64,000 nucleotides of DNA from Thermoflavimicrobium dichotomicum (GTDB taxonomy: Bacteria > Bacillota > Bacilli > Thermoactinomycetales > Thermoactinomycetaceae). Numbering within the stretch: the first letter of the stretch is position 1; every line of letters starts with the position of its first letter. Position numbers and translations under genes: made by a program. Below are positions 33,871 through 42,773 of the stretch, piece after piece. The notes under the pieces were generated by a model. That model saw only the letters and a program-made list of their open reading frames with translations, did not search any database and was not told the DNA's origin. Where the stretch lies: assembly GCF_900114055.1 (NCBI RefSeq), contig NZ_FORR01000011.1, positions 1 to 64,000 of the forward strand, given 5' to 3'.

Positions 33871-35484
33871 ATGATGATGAATGTACCTCTTACGATTCCC
33901 ATGATGCTGGAACATGCAGAACGTCTTTTCGGAAAAAAAGAAATTGTCTCACGTACAGACCGAGGGGTAAAAAGGTTAACTTATCGGGAAATGGCAAGCC
34001 GGACGAGAAAGTTATCGAGTGCCTTGAAGAAGCTGGGAGTGCAAAGAGGCGATCGCGTCGGTACTCTGGCCTGGAATCATTTTCGCCATTTGGAAGCTTA
34101 TTTTGCCATTCCCGGGATGGGAGCGGTTTTGCATACGATTAACATTCGGCTTTCGCCACAGCAAATTGCGTATATTATCAACCATGCAGAGGATCGTGTA
34201 TTGCTCCTCGACCCTGATCTCCTGCCCGTGTTGGAGTCCATTGTAGAGGAAATTCCAAAAGTCAGAGCATTTATCCTGATGACAGATGAAACCACATTAC
34301 CTGAGTCCAAATTGCCCAACCTGGTCTTGTATGAGGAATTGATCCAGCAGGCTGAGGAAGAGCCATTTGTCAAAGACCTCGATGAAAACGCACCGGCAGG
34401 CATGTGCTATACCTCCGCTACGACAGGAAACCCAAAAGGGGTTGTCTATACCCATCGAAGTGTGGTGCTGCATGCCATGGCGCTGGGATTGGCAGATACT
34501 GCCGCTGTATCAGAAAGTGATACGGCTATGCCGGTCGTTCCGATGTTTCATGTTAATGCGTGGGGATTGCCTTTTGCCGCTACATGGTTTGGCAGTAAAC
34601 AGGTGTTTCCAGGCCCGAAGTTTACACCTCAAATTTTATTGGACCTGATTGAGCAGGAAAAGGTAACCATATCTGCAGGTGTACCAACCATTTGGCTGGC
34701 CGTCTTGCAGGTACTGGAGAAAAATCCAAGAGATATAAGCAGTTTGCGAACACTGTTATGTGGTGGATCCGCTGCACCGAAAAGTCTGATTCAAACCTTT
34801 GAAGAAAAATATGGAGTTCCATTTGTTCATGCTTATGGAATGACGGAAACCAGTCCATTGGTCTTTCTATCTCGCTTGAAGTCGTATCAACAGGACTTGC
34901 CCATGGAAGAAAAAATGTCATTTCGGGCGAAACAGGGCTATCTCGTTCCATGTCTGGAGATGAAAGTGGTTGGATCGGATGGAAAAGAAGTGGAGCCCAA
35001 TGGCGAAGAGATGGGAGAATTGCTGTTAAGAGGTCCATGGATTGCCAGTGAATACTATCAGGATGAACGAACAAAGGACGCATTCAGGGACGGTTGGCTG
35101 TATACCGGGGATGTAGTGACAGTTGATGAAGAAGGGTTTGTCAGTATTGTCGATCGGACCAAAGACCTGATTAAAAGCGGGGGCGAGTGGATTTCTTCCG
35201 TGGATTTGGAAAATGCATTGATGGCGCACCCTGCCGTGTTTGAAGCGGCTGTTGTTTCCGTTCCCCATCCCAAGTGGCAGGAACGGCCTGTGGCGTGTGT
35301 CGTGTTAAAAGAAGGACACCAGGCAACGAAGGATGAGTTGATTGAATTTTTAGCCAAAGATTTTCCGAAATGGTGGCTGCCTGATCATGTCCTGTTTTTA
35401 CAGGAAATTCCCAAAACCTCTGTTGGCAAATTCTTGAAGAGGAAATTACGTGAATATGTCAAAGAAGCACTGGGCGAATCTTGA
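33871..35484 (+). CDS. Fatty-acyl-CoA synthetase, AlkK-like
   Basis: A 537-residue ANL enzyme of the medium/long-chain acyl-CoA ligase group. Motifs are YTSATTGNPKGVVYTHRS (Ala for the usual Gly), PMFHVNAWGLPFAATW (a hallmark of AlkK-type ligases), AYGMTETSPL, GWLYTGDVVTVDEEGF, DLIKSGGEWISSVDLE and the catalytic Lys in KTSVGKFLKRKL. Starts at 33802 and 33832 are also in frame, but family N-termini begin near MNVPLTIP, so 33871 is preferred. It is monocistronic with a terminator at 35515. It is not closely related to the duplicated ligases at 21-25 kb. Confidence 0.9.
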   Translation: MMMNVPLTIPMMLEHAERLFGKKEIVSRTDRGVKRLTYREMASRTRKLSSALKKLGVQRGDRVGTLAWNHFRHLEAYFAIPGMGAVLHTINIRLSPQQIAYIINHAEDRVLLLDPDLLPVLESIVEEIPKVRAFILMTDETTLPESKLPNLVLYEELIQQAEEEPFVKDLDENAPAGMCYTSATTGNPKGVVYTHRSVVLHAMALGLADTAAVSESDTAMPVVPMFHVNAWGLPFAATWFGSKQVFPGPKFTPQILLDLIEQEKVTISAGVPTIWLAVLQVLEKNPRDISSLRTLLCGGSAAPKSLIQTFEEKYGVPFVHAYGMTETSPLVFLSRLKSYQQDLPMEEKMSFRAKQGYLVPCLEMKVVGSDGKEVEPNGEEMGELLLRGPWIASEYYQDERTKDAFRDGWLYTGDVVTVDEEGFVSIVDRTKDLIKSGGEWISSVDLENALMAHPAVFEAAVVSVPHPKWQERPVACVVLKEGHQATKDELIEFLAKDFPKWWLPDHVLFLQEIPKTSVGKFLKRKLREYVKEALGES

Positions 35485-35514
35485 TACCCAAAAATGAAAG
35501 CCCTTACATTTCCG

Positions 35515-35556
35515 ATCCCTCTGATTTCCCGGAGAATCAGAGGGATTTTCGCTTTT
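35515..35556 (+). terminator. Rho-independent terminator after the AlkK-like gene
   Basis: ATCCCTCTGATT (35515-35526) and AATCAGAGGGAT (35535-35546) form a perfect 12-bp stem followed by a T-rich tail. Confidence 0.9.
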
Positions 35557-35700
35557 TCTTGCCAATGAAAAATGAGTCGGTATCTAATGGGAAGAATCAT
35601 TTTTCGATCATAAAAGATGGGTGAATTTCTAGCAATTGTCGATTTTCTACTCTTGTTTTTCGTTATAATATTCTTATGTATATAAATGAGAGGTGAGGCA

Positions 35701-36558
35701 ATGGATCCACAGTATATACAGCCATCCTTTTCGTTCGAACTGGACGGCGTTTTTCGCGTCTATCGCAAATATTTTAAAGGATTGTGGTTTTTTTGTTTTT
35801 TGGTCAATATGATCTTGACGGGATGGATGCAATGGTTATACATACGGCAGATGAAACGTGTCTTTGGATCAGAGCAAGAGTTGCTTCTCAGTGCCATTCA
35901 TTTGGGTGTTGATCTGTTGATCATTTATCCGTTGATACAAAATGCGTGTCATCAGTTATGGCTCAAACATGTGCAAAATCCCCATACATCCATGGGGTGG
36001 AAGCAAATCATTCGCATGTCTTTTCGTAATAGCGGGAAAATTTTTGTGGCCAATGGATTGTTGTCTCTGTTCTTGCTTTTATTTTTCCTGCTGTTTGGAA
36101 GTATCATTTATACCAATATCGATGCGGGAAATATGTATGAAAAGATCGCCCAAATGATCGTTGTTTCGGTTTTCCTCTTTTCATTGCCGCTTTCTTTTAT
36201 TTTCATTCGTTTTGCCTTGATCATTCCAGTGATTTCAGTCGAGCAAAAGAGTATTGGGCAGGCATTTCAGCGAAGCTGGGAGCTGACTCGTGGTCGATAC
36301 TGGTTGATATTGGGAAGGTTGATCTTGTTATTTATTGTTACTGTACCGATTCAGATCGGCTGGGGGATGTTGCTCAGGCTGACGATTGAATCAGGACTGT
36401 GGTTTCAATGGATCGCATTCGTGTTGACGTTAGCCATACTCCCTCTCTTTTTGCCGCTTGTCCCTCTCATGTTCAGCCTCATTTACTGGGATGAGCGGGT
36501 ACGAAAAGAAGCGCTGGATTTACAGTTTCGATTGAAGTCCGAACGTGGAGAGGAGTGA
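35701..36558 (+). CDS. Polytopic membrane protein of the MoxR-DUF58 cluster
   Basis: A 285-residue membrane protein with about six hydrophobic segments. A conserved-looking loop, QAFQRSWELTRGRYWLILGR, resembles the glycerophosphodiesterase-membrane-domain (YciC-like) group. ATG 35701 follows GAGAGGTGAGG; an in-frame ATG at 35686 has no such site. It is the first gene of a five-gene set with overlapping reading frames (DUF4129, DUF4350, MoxR, DUF58), so it probably belongs to the same membrane complex. The function is unknown. Confidence 0.8.
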   Translation: MDPQYIQPSFSFELDGVFRVYRKYFKGLWFFCFLVNMILTGWMQWLYIRQMKRVFGSEQELLLSAIHLGVDLLIIYPLIQNACHQLWLKHVQNPHTSMGWKQIIRMSFRNSGKIFVANGLLSLFLLLFFLLFGSIIYTNIDAGNMYEKIAQMIVVSVFLFSLPLSFIFIRFALIIPVISVEQKSIGQAFQRSWELTRGRYWLILGRLILLFIVTVPIQIGWGMLLRLTIESGLWFQWIAFVLTLAILPLFLPLVPLMFSLIYWDERVRKEALDLQFRLKSERGEE

Positions 36559-37157
36559 GGACGATTTCAACCGATTTACAGGAAGCCAAAAGACAACTGC
36601 AAGAAATTCTGTCTCGACCCGAGTTTCGCAGAAAGAGTATCGACGGGAATGTGCTGGACCCAGAAAATTCGTGGGATTTATCCCCTTCCTCATTTGATCT
36701 GCCGCCGGAATGGATTTGGGGGATTTATATTTTTTTGGGTGTATTTCTGCTGGCTTGTCTGTTATTTGGCATCTATATGTGGTGGAATCGTTTCCGCTTC
36801 AAAGAAAAAGATGCCACGAAAACGGATCATCCATCTGCAATGCACTGGTTGAATGAAGCAAAAGCCTATGCGGGACAAGGAAACTACCGATTGGCAACCC
36901 GGGCTCTTTTTCATTATTTATTGTCTTTTTTGGCTGAAAGGCGAAAGATTCACCTGGATCCAGCCAAAACCAATGGGGATTACCGTAAAGAGGTTGAAGC
37001 GAATTGGCCAATCCAGGCACCCGCATTTTCAAGTGTTGTCGCACAGTTTGATGAAACATGGTACGGTGAAAAGACCTTGCCTCCTGAAGGATATGTACGT
37101 TATCAGCAACAGGTGGATGAACTGGTGAAGAAGGGGGAAGCAGATGAGACGAAGTAA
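36555..37157 (+). CDS. DUF4129 domain protein
   Basis: A 200-residue protein with one membrane helix (~52-75, IWGIYIFLGVFLLACLLFGI) and a C-terminal DUF4129 region with AYAGQGNYRLATRALFHYLL and FDETWYGEKTLPPEGY, the family hallmark. GTG 36555 overlaps the previous stop (GTGA). It usually occurs with DUF4350, MoxR and DUF58 proteins, as here. The role is unknown but is tied to that AAA+ complex. Confidence 0.88.
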   Translation: MRTISTDLQEAKRQLQEILSRPEFRRKSIDGNVLDPENSWDLSPSSFDLPPEWIWGIYIFLGVFLLACLLFGIYMWWNRFRFKEKDATKTDHPSAMHWLNEAKAYAGQGNYRLATRALFHYLLSFLAERRKIHLDPAKTNGDYRKEVEANWPIQAPAFSSVVAQFDETWYGEKTLPPEGYVRYQQQVDELVKKGEADETK

Positions 37158-38364
37158 CATTTTTTGGATTCTAGCCGTTGTTGCACTCATTGCATTGGTC
37201 ATTGCTTTCTCCTTTTTATCGCTTCATCCCCGGAATAACCAGCCTTATTCGACTGAAAATCCAAAGCCGGATGGTTTAAAAGCACTCTATCTTTTATACC
37301 AGAAAAGAGAAATTCAGGTAGACTTATGGCGATCACCCTATACGGAATTGCCTGACTCATCCAACCAGGAGACCCTCTTTATCATCGATCCACAAGTCGA
37401 TGCCCCAAAAGGAGAGCAGTTACAGTCTTTGCTGAGGTGGGTGGAAAAAGGAAACCGGATTGTCTTGTGGGAGCCCAAAGACTCTGAGTGGCTCCAGACC
37501 TTTCAGTTTGAACTGGAAGATTGTCTGTCAGAGGGCCTCGTTCGTGAAGTAGTGGCTAAAGAAGGCAATCCATGGTTAAAACAGATGACCCGTCTGCAAT
37601 GGCCAGGAGCCTGTATTGCGCCATACAAGAACACGGAACCCGTGCTGGAAGACCGTGATGGCCATATTTTGATAGCGAAACGTACGGTCGGAAAGGGCTC
37701 CATTTACTTTATCCCTGAGTCTTTGCTGATTACTAACAACAATATCGATAAAGCGGATCATGTCGCTTTACCCCTGGCGTGGACCCAAAATGGAAAAGTT
37801 TGGTTGGATCAAACCGTCCATCCTTTGTTTGATGTTTCATCTCCGGAGGAACCTGCTCCTTCAGCGGGACAGCCAAGCCCGAACTTTTTCTCCATGCTAA
37901 AAGAGGATGGCTTCCTGATTTTGCTTCAAATCCTGCTGGTTTTATTGGGATGGCTGTATGCCAGAGGAAAGCGATTTGCTGCTCCCCGGTATGAAATGGT
38001 GCAAGAAGAGCGCAATGCTTTGGAATATGTGGAAGCGATGGCCAAGTGGTATACTCGTGCAAAGGTTTGGAAAGAGGCATTGCTGGCCCAACAGGCAACT
38101 TTGCGTAGAGAGGTCATCGAAACGCTCCATTTGCCCGTGCAAACAACGGATGACATTCTTTATCAGCGGGTTGAACAATATATGGGTTCCTCTTTCCGGC
38201 AGCGTTATGAACATCTGGCTGAACGGATCAGGCAGGCTCAGACGCAGAAACGCATCTCACCAGACGTGTTTGTCAAGTGGAGCATCGAGATGGATCAATT
38301 GAGAAAGGAGCTGGTTAAATGGAAAACCTATTTGCCTCAAAATCAGGGCACATCCAGAGCATAA
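37144..38364 (+). CDS. DUF4350 domain protein
   Basis: A 406-residue protein with a membrane helix at each end of an external domain (ILAVVALIALVIAFSFLSL at the N-terminus and LILLQILLVLLGWLYARGK at ~258-276) and a helical cytosolic tail. The external part shows the DUF4350 features NPKPDGLKALYLLYQKREIQ and WVEKGNRIVLWEP. It may sense or bind an envelope ligand. ATG 37144 overlaps the previous gene by 14 bases and has GAAGGGGGAAG upstream. It overlaps moxR by 46 bases. Confidence 0.88.
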   Translation: MRRSNIFWILAVVALIALVIAFSFLSLHPRNNQPYSTENPKPDGLKALYLLYQKREIQVDLWRSPYTELPDSSNQETLFIIDPQVDAPKGEQLQSLLRWVEKGNRIVLWEPKDSEWLQTFQFELEDCLSEGLVREVVAKEGNPWLKQMTRLQWPGACIAPYKNTEPVLEDRDGHILIAKRTVGKGSIYFIPESLLITNNNIDKADHVALPLAWTQNGKVWLDQTVHPLFDVSSPEEPAPSAGQPSPNFFSMLKEDGFLILLQILLVLLGWLYARGKRFAAPRYEMVQEERNALEYVEAMAKWYTRAKVWKEALLAQQATLRREVIETLHLPVQTTDDILYQRVEQYMGSSFRQRYEHLAERIRQAQTQKRISPDVFVKWSIEMDQLRKELVKWKTYLPQNQGTSRA

Positions 38365-39281
38365 CCCATCAGGTATTGTCGACCATGGAGAAAGCCGTCA
38401 TCGGCCAGATGGAAAATATCCGTCTATTATGGGGAAGTTTGCTGGTCGGAGGACATGCATTGATCGAAGGGGTTCCCGGTTTGGGCAAGACACTCATGGT
38501 CCGGGCTTTGGCGCAAGTGATACAGTGCCATCAGGCGCGAATCCAGTTTACCCCCGATCTCATGCCCTCGGATATTACCGGTACCAAGGTTTATGATTTG
38601 CAGACAGGGCATTTTTCTTTTCGAAAAGGCCCGATCTTTACACATATTTTGCTGGCGGATGAAATCAATCGGACACCCCCAAAAACGCAGGCAGCCTTGC
38701 TGGAAGCGATGGAAGAAAAACAGGTGACCATCGATGGGGAAACCTATCTGTTGCCATCCCTGTTTTTTGTGGTAGCCACTCAAAATCCGGTCGAGCATGA
38801 AGGAACATATGTTTTGCCAGAGGCACAGATCGATCGTTTTACCATTAAATTGTTGATGGATTATCCAACAACTGAACAGGAAACTCTCTTACTGTCCACT
38901 CACCAGATCAATGTGCGACGGGAAATGCAGCTGGAGCCAGTGGTGTCGATCGAAGAAATCATCGCACTTCGCCAGGAACTGAAAGAAGTGACGGTGGAAC
39001 CATCCATTGTACGGTATGTATTAGCCATCATTCAGGCAACCCGGAATCATCCGAAAGTTTACCTGGGTGCAAGTCCACGGGCCGGACTGGATGTCTTGTC
39101 GATGAGTAAAGCAGAAGCGGCGATGAATGGGCGGAACTTTGTAACCCCTGATGATGTACGAAGAATCCTTAAGCCAACCTTGCGCCATCGCCTGCTAATG
39201 CATCCGGATGGCGAATTGGAGGGATGGAAGGCAGATGACATTTTGGAAGAAATTATCCAGGCGATTCCCGTTCCGAGGTAA
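38319..39281 (+). CDS. MoxR-family AAA+ ATPase
   Basis: A 320-residue chaperone-like ATPase. Walker A is GVPGLGKTLMVRALAQ, Walker B is LADEINRTPPKTQAALLEAM, sensor 1 is VATQNPVEHEGTYVLPEAQ with IDRF, and sensor 2 is SPRAGLDVL. MoxR proteins mature or insert metal into partner proteins and typically pair with a von Willebrand/DUF58 partner, encoded directly downstream with a 47-base overlap. The start lies inside the DUF4350 gene, showing tight coupling. Confidence 0.94.
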   Translation: MENLFASKSGHIQSITHQVLSTMEKAVIGQMENIRLLWGSLLVGGHALIEGVPGLGKTLMVRALAQVIQCHQARIQFTPDLMPSDITGTKVYDLQTGHFSFRKGPIFTHILLADEINRTPPKTQAALLEAMEEKQVTIDGETYLLPSLFFVVATQNPVEHEGTYVLPEAQIDRFTIKLLMDYPTTEQETLLLSTHQINVRREMQLEPVVSIEEIIALRQELKEVTVEPSIVRYVLAIIQATRNHPKVYLGASPRAGLDVLSMSKAEAAMNGRNFVTPDDVRRILKPTLRHRLLMHPDGELEGWKADDILEEIIQAIPVPR

Positions 39282-40596
39282 AGCCATCCTTCCATCTGAC
39301 CGTTTACTGGTTCTGTTGCTGTTAGGGGTAGTGGTAACGGCGCTTGGTTCATTCTGGGGCTATGGCTGGGTCAGTTTCAGCGTATTTAACGGGCTGACCT
39401 TCGCATTGATTGTCATGGATCTTTTTTTGCTTCGGCAGTTTCCGGCCATAACTGCAACCCGTCACATGGATTCCTTATTTGAAATAGCCACAGACAATAC
39501 GGTTACGATCAAGCTGACCGCATTTTCACCGATTTCGGTGAGGATGTGGTTGCAGGATGATTATCCGCATGGTTTTCGAGTCAATCAACGTACGTTTGAT
39601 TTCAAATGGAACCATGAACAGACGAAAGAAATTGTTTATCAAGCTCAACCACATCGACGTGGGCGGCATCGGTTTGGACGGATTCATATTCGCTTTGAAA
39701 GCAAGCTAAGGCTTCTAAGAGTGCAGCAATCATTTGATCAGGAAATGGAAGTAAAGGTATATCCGCAGCTGGAAGCGGTCAGACGGGTACGTCGGGGGCT
39801 ATATCGCCGGCAATCGTTTTTGGAAGGCGGGCCTACTTTTCGTGTTTTTGGAGCTGGGAGAGAGTTTTCACATATTCGCGAGTACATTCCGGATGATGAT
39901 CCCCGAAACATTAACTGGATGGCGACCGCCCGGCGAGGGAAACTGGTATCCAATGTGTATCACCCGGAAGCAGGCCAACAGGTAGCGATTTTGTTAGACT
40001 GTGGCCGTTTGATGGGAGTGCGGAATGAAGGGAAAACACGGCTGGACTATGCAGTCGAAGCGGTTTTGGGTTATGCCGCCATTGCTTTGCAAAGAGGCGA
40101 GCAGGTAAGTTTCCTTGCTTTTTCCAACGAGATCTTGCGTTTTGTTCCGTTAGGAAAAGGAATGGAACACCTGCAGCGCATCATCGAAGCTTCATATGAT
40201 TTGGAGCCGGGTTATGCGGAAACGGATTACTTGCAAGCTTGGGACATTCTTTCTTCTCAACATAAAAACAAAGCATTGGTAACGATCTTCACAGATGCAG
40301 CGAATATGGCCTTCACCGAAAACTTTCAAACCTTTGTTTACCGGGCACGTAAAAAGTATCAAGTTATGACCGTTTCCATGCAGGATCCCCGTTTCATCGA
40401 GCGTTTGGATCAACCATTGGTCAAAGAAGAAGATGTGTATCAGAAAATGGTGATCGAACAGCTGTTACAGGAACGAAAAGAAATTTTTCGTCGCCTGAAC
40501 CATAAAAAGGTGGTTACACTGGATGTAGCTCCTGACCAATTGGCGAGCGGTGTGATTGATTCCTATCTGCAGATTCGCAGTCGAGTAGAAGCATAA
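39235..40596 (+). CDS. DUF58 domain protein (MoxR partner)
   Basis: A 453-residue protein with two N-terminal membrane helices (RLLVLLLLGVVVTALGSFW and FNGLTFALIVMDLFLL), a beta-rich domain, then the DUF58 motif REFSHIREYIPDDDPRNINW. A vWA-like fold follows (VAILLDCGRLMG; the MIDAS motif DxSxS is degenerate to DCGRL). ATG 39235 is preceded by GGAGGGATGGAAGG and is preferred over 39208. It is the last gene of the cluster; a terminator-like hairpin and palindromic element C follow. Confidence 0.92.
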   Translation: MTFWKKLSRRFPFRGKAILPSDRLLVLLLLGVVVTALGSFWGYGWVSFSVFNGLTFALIVMDLFLLRQFPAITATRHMDSLFEIATDNTVTIKLTAFSPISVRMWLQDDYPHGFRVNQRTFDFKWNHEQTKEIVYQAQPHRRGRHRFGRIHIRFESKLRLLRVQQSFDQEMEVKVYPQLEAVRRVRRGLYRRQSFLEGGPTFRVFGAGREFSHIREYIPDDDPRNINWMATARRGKLVSNVYHPEAGQQVAILLDCGRLMGVRNEGKTRLDYAVEAVLGYAAIALQRGEQVSFLAFSNEILRFVPLGKGMEHLQRIIEASYDLEPGYAETDYLQAWDILSSQHKNKALVTIFTDAANMAFTENFQTFVYRARKKYQVMTVSMQDPRFIERLDQPLVKEEDVYQKMVIEQLLQERKEIFRRLNHKKVVTLDVAPDQLASGVIDSYLQIRSRVEA

Positions 40597-40603
40597 TAAA
40601 AAA

Positions 40604-40776
40604 GAAAGGGGAGAATATCTATCCCCTTTCGGCTTGTTGACAAAGTTTCCGTTAGATGCCGGTTTTCCTTTTCCGTTTCACTCCCGTTGCTTAAATGCGA
40701 GCAAGAAGTCGTTCAACTGGAAAAGGAAAACCGGGTTTGTCAACGACCTCAAAGGGGAGAGTGTCTATCCCCTTTC
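40604..40776. repeat. Palindromic element, copy C, flanked by two matching hairpins
   Basis: The element spans 40637-40743, beginning TTGACAAA and ending TTTGTCAA, with 16-bp arms CCGGTTTTCCTTTTCC (40659-40674) / GGAAAAGGAAAACCGG (40719-40734). It is the reverse orientation of copies A and B. The hairpin GAAAGGGGA-9-TCCCCTTTC (40604-40630) on the left and AAAGGGGA-9-TCCCCTTT (40751-40775) on the right share the same stem and seven of nine loop bases. It lies between the convergent DUF58 and SpoIIM-like genes and probably ends transcription from both sides. Confidence 0.85.
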
Positions 40777-41730
40777 TTTTTTTGGTTTGAATTTAGGCCA
40801 GACAAAAGGCCTAGCAAAATAGATGATCAATAATAACAAATGAATCAAAGATAAGATATATTTAAACAAATGAGGTATTTTGGCAGGTGTAACAAATCCT
40901 TCAATTATGGCTGCGATGACAAACATGGGAATGACGCCAAATACCAGTTGAATGGTGACTTTTCCTTCCTGCTTTAAAGCATGGCTGCGTGTGCGATCAC
41001 CTGGAATCAGAAAGTGATAGGCCAACGACAATCCGGCAGCTCCCGCAATAAAAATGGCTGTCAATTCGATCACGCCATGCGGCCAGATAAAAGCCCAGAA
41101 CTCATATCCATGACCTGCACGGTGAAATAAAGCCGCCAGGGCTCCGATTAAAAGCCCATTATAAAATAACATCCAGATCGTACCGATCCCGAGTAAAGCG
41201 CCTAAAGCAAAACAGAGTAATGCGACTTGAATATTGTTGACCATGATTTCACTGGAAGCAAGAGCCGGATTCCAATCGTTTTGGCCTATTTTGTCAGGAT
41301 CGATCTGTCCCGATAAATCGGCTGGCAAGAAATAGGCGGCATAACTCTGATCCTGATAGGTAAGCACAAAGGCCAGCAGGAAACCGCCAAATAAAATCAG
41401 GGCCGATACAGTGAAAAAAGAAAGCCGCTGGAACAGATATTGCGGAAATCGGGTGGTAAAGAAATGAACCACCGGCTTCCAGTAACTCTTTTTCGCTACA
41501 CCGTAAATGATGTTATGTGTGCGAATCACAAGATGTTTCAGATAATCGGTGATTTCATGCTGTGGAAAGTATGTTTGTGCATAAGCCAAATGGGCAGAAA
41601 CCAGACGATAGACTGAACCTAATTTGTCGATTTGGGCTTTATTGGGCTTGGAATCAGAGATCTGTTGTAACAGATGCTCTAAACGGGCCCATGTGCTTTG
41701 ATGTTCCTTGATAAACTTTCCCAAGTTCAT
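40765..41730 (-). CDS. SpoIIM-like (DUF95) membrane protein
   Basis: A 321-residue polytopic membrane protein of the stage II sporulation protein M/DUF95 family. Features are a soluble N-terminal helical part, about five membrane helices in the second half, and the conserved IWPHGVIELTAIFIAGAAGL segment. True SpoIIM acts with SpoIID/SpoIIP in engulfment and is shorter (~215 residues). This longer form is the kind found with RDD and MoxR/DUF58 genes, so a sporulation role should not be assumed. ATG 41730 follows GAGGC. It is divergent from the RDD gene. Confidence 0.85.
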   Translation of the reverse strand: MNLGKFIKEHQSTWARLEHLLQQISDSKPNKAQIDKLGSVYRLVSAHLAYAQTYFPQHEITDYLKHLVIRTHNIIYGVAKKSYWKPVVHFFTTRFPQYLFQRLSFFTVSALILFGGFLLAFVLTYQDQSYAAYFLPADLSGQIDPDKIGQNDWNPALASSEIMVNNIQVALLCFALGALLGIGTIWMLFYNGLLIGALAALFHRAGHGYEFWAFIWPHGVIELTAIFIAGAAGLSLAYHFLIPGDRTRSHALKQEGKVTIQLVFGVIPMFVIAAIIEGFVTPAKIPHLFKYILSLIHLLLLIIYFARPFVWPKFKPKKERG

Positions 41731-41788
41731 TCATTTGCCTCTTTCATTGATGTTAGTTTTAGTATAATAAAGAAGAAGGGGGAGAGCC

Positions 41789-42601
41789 ATGAAAAACTTG
41801 GTGACAATTCAAACACCAGAGTATGTAAAAATCCCTTTTGAAACAGCTGGTCTGGTTACTCGGGGAATTGCAAAATTGATTGATTTACTCTGTGTATCTG
41901 TTATTTTGGCGATATTGTATTTTTTTGGAGTGCTAATCGCTTCCTTTCAAGCCATGGTTGCTTCCGAAGATGTGTTAACCTCGATGGAGTTAGCGATCGT
42001 GATCGTGATCAGCGCCGCAATTCCTCTTATCTATTTTACTATGACAGAATATTGGATGAAAGGGCAAACCATCGGCAAAAGAGTGATGCGTCTGCGAGTG
42101 ATTCAGGATAATGGACAAAGCCCCAGCTTTTTTGCTGTATTTCTACGCAACGTTTTGCAGCTGGTTGATATGCTCCCTTTCTTTTATCTGCTTGGGATGA
42201 TCTCTATCTTCATGAATAAAAAAGAAAAAAGAATCGGAGATTTGGTGGCCGGAACGATTGTGGTTTGTGAGAAAAAGAAACAGGAAAATCTCTTTCTGTA
42301 TCATACATATCCTTATCTGTTACCCCATGAAAAAGAGCTCTACCAGCGTTTACCCGTAATATCGGGAGAATTGTATTATATCCTTGAGTCTTTTCTTTTG
42401 CGTCGTGATGCTCTTTATCCATCCATCCGCAAACAACTGGCCATGCAACTGATTCAAACAGGCTGGCCTCATATTCAGATTCATCCAGGCCAGGAAGAAG
42501 TTTTTTTGGAAAAGGTTTATTTATATTTGCGTGAAACCAGTTATCCAGCCCAGTACCCCTATCTGATCCCGCAATATTTCCCTATTGAAAAACATGCATG
42601 A
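41789..42601 (+). CDS. RDD-family membrane protein
   Basis: A 270-residue protein with a three-helix RDD domain in the first ~150 residues (GIAKLIDLLCVSVILAILYF; YWMKGQTIGKRVMRLRVI; NKKEKRIGDLVAGTIVV) and a cytosolic C-terminal part of ~120 residues. Some RDD proteins act as Na+/H+ exchangers; others are of unknown role. It is often linked to SpoIIM-like, DUF4129, MoxR and DUF58 genes, all of which lie next to it here. ATG 41789 is preceded by AAGGGGGAGAGCC. A perfect 14-bp terminator follows. Confidence 0.88.
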   Translation: MKNLVTIQTPEYVKIPFETAGLVTRGIAKLIDLLCVSVILAILYFFGVLIASFQAMVASEDVLTSMELAIVIVISAAIPLIYFTMTEYWMKGQTIGKRVMRLRVIQDNGQSPSFFAVFLRNVLQLVDMLPFFYLLGMISIFMNKKEKRIGDLVAGTIVVCEKKKQENLFLYHTYPYLLPHEKELYQRLPVISGELYYILESFLLRRDALYPSIRKQLAMQLIQTGWPHIQIHPGQEEVFLEKVYLYLRETSYPAQYPYLIPQYFPIEKHA

Positions 42602-42645
42602 ACTCAAGCCGTTGCCTGGCGAAAGGTCAACGGCTTGAGTTTTGG
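42601..42645 (+). terminator. Rho-independent terminator after the RDD gene
   Basis: AACTCAAGCCGTTG (42601-42614) and CAACGGCTTGAGTT (42628-42641) form a perfect 14-bp stem followed by T residues. Confidence 0.92.
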
Positions 42646-42773
42646 GGTGAATCATCCCATCCTATGTCGAAGGGAAACAATCACTTTCTGGCGGTCTCCA
42701 TTTAGCTGCAGCCAGTTCCTTGTAATATGTGCAAAAAGCTGGTGTTCGCTTAAAACTCCCTGGTATAGAATGC

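Noticed and set aside
33738-34142. Plus-strand open frame of 134 codons at the start of the AlkK-like gene
   Set aside because: It overlaps the ligase in another frame and has no family features.
36799-37059. Minus-strand frame within the DUF4129 gene
   Set aside because: It is antisense to a well-supported gene and lacks a start site.
40765-41730. Calling this gene spoIIM
   Set aside because: It belongs to the broader DUF95 family, is ~100 residues longer than the sporulation protein and sits in a MoxR-type cluster, so no gene symbol was given.
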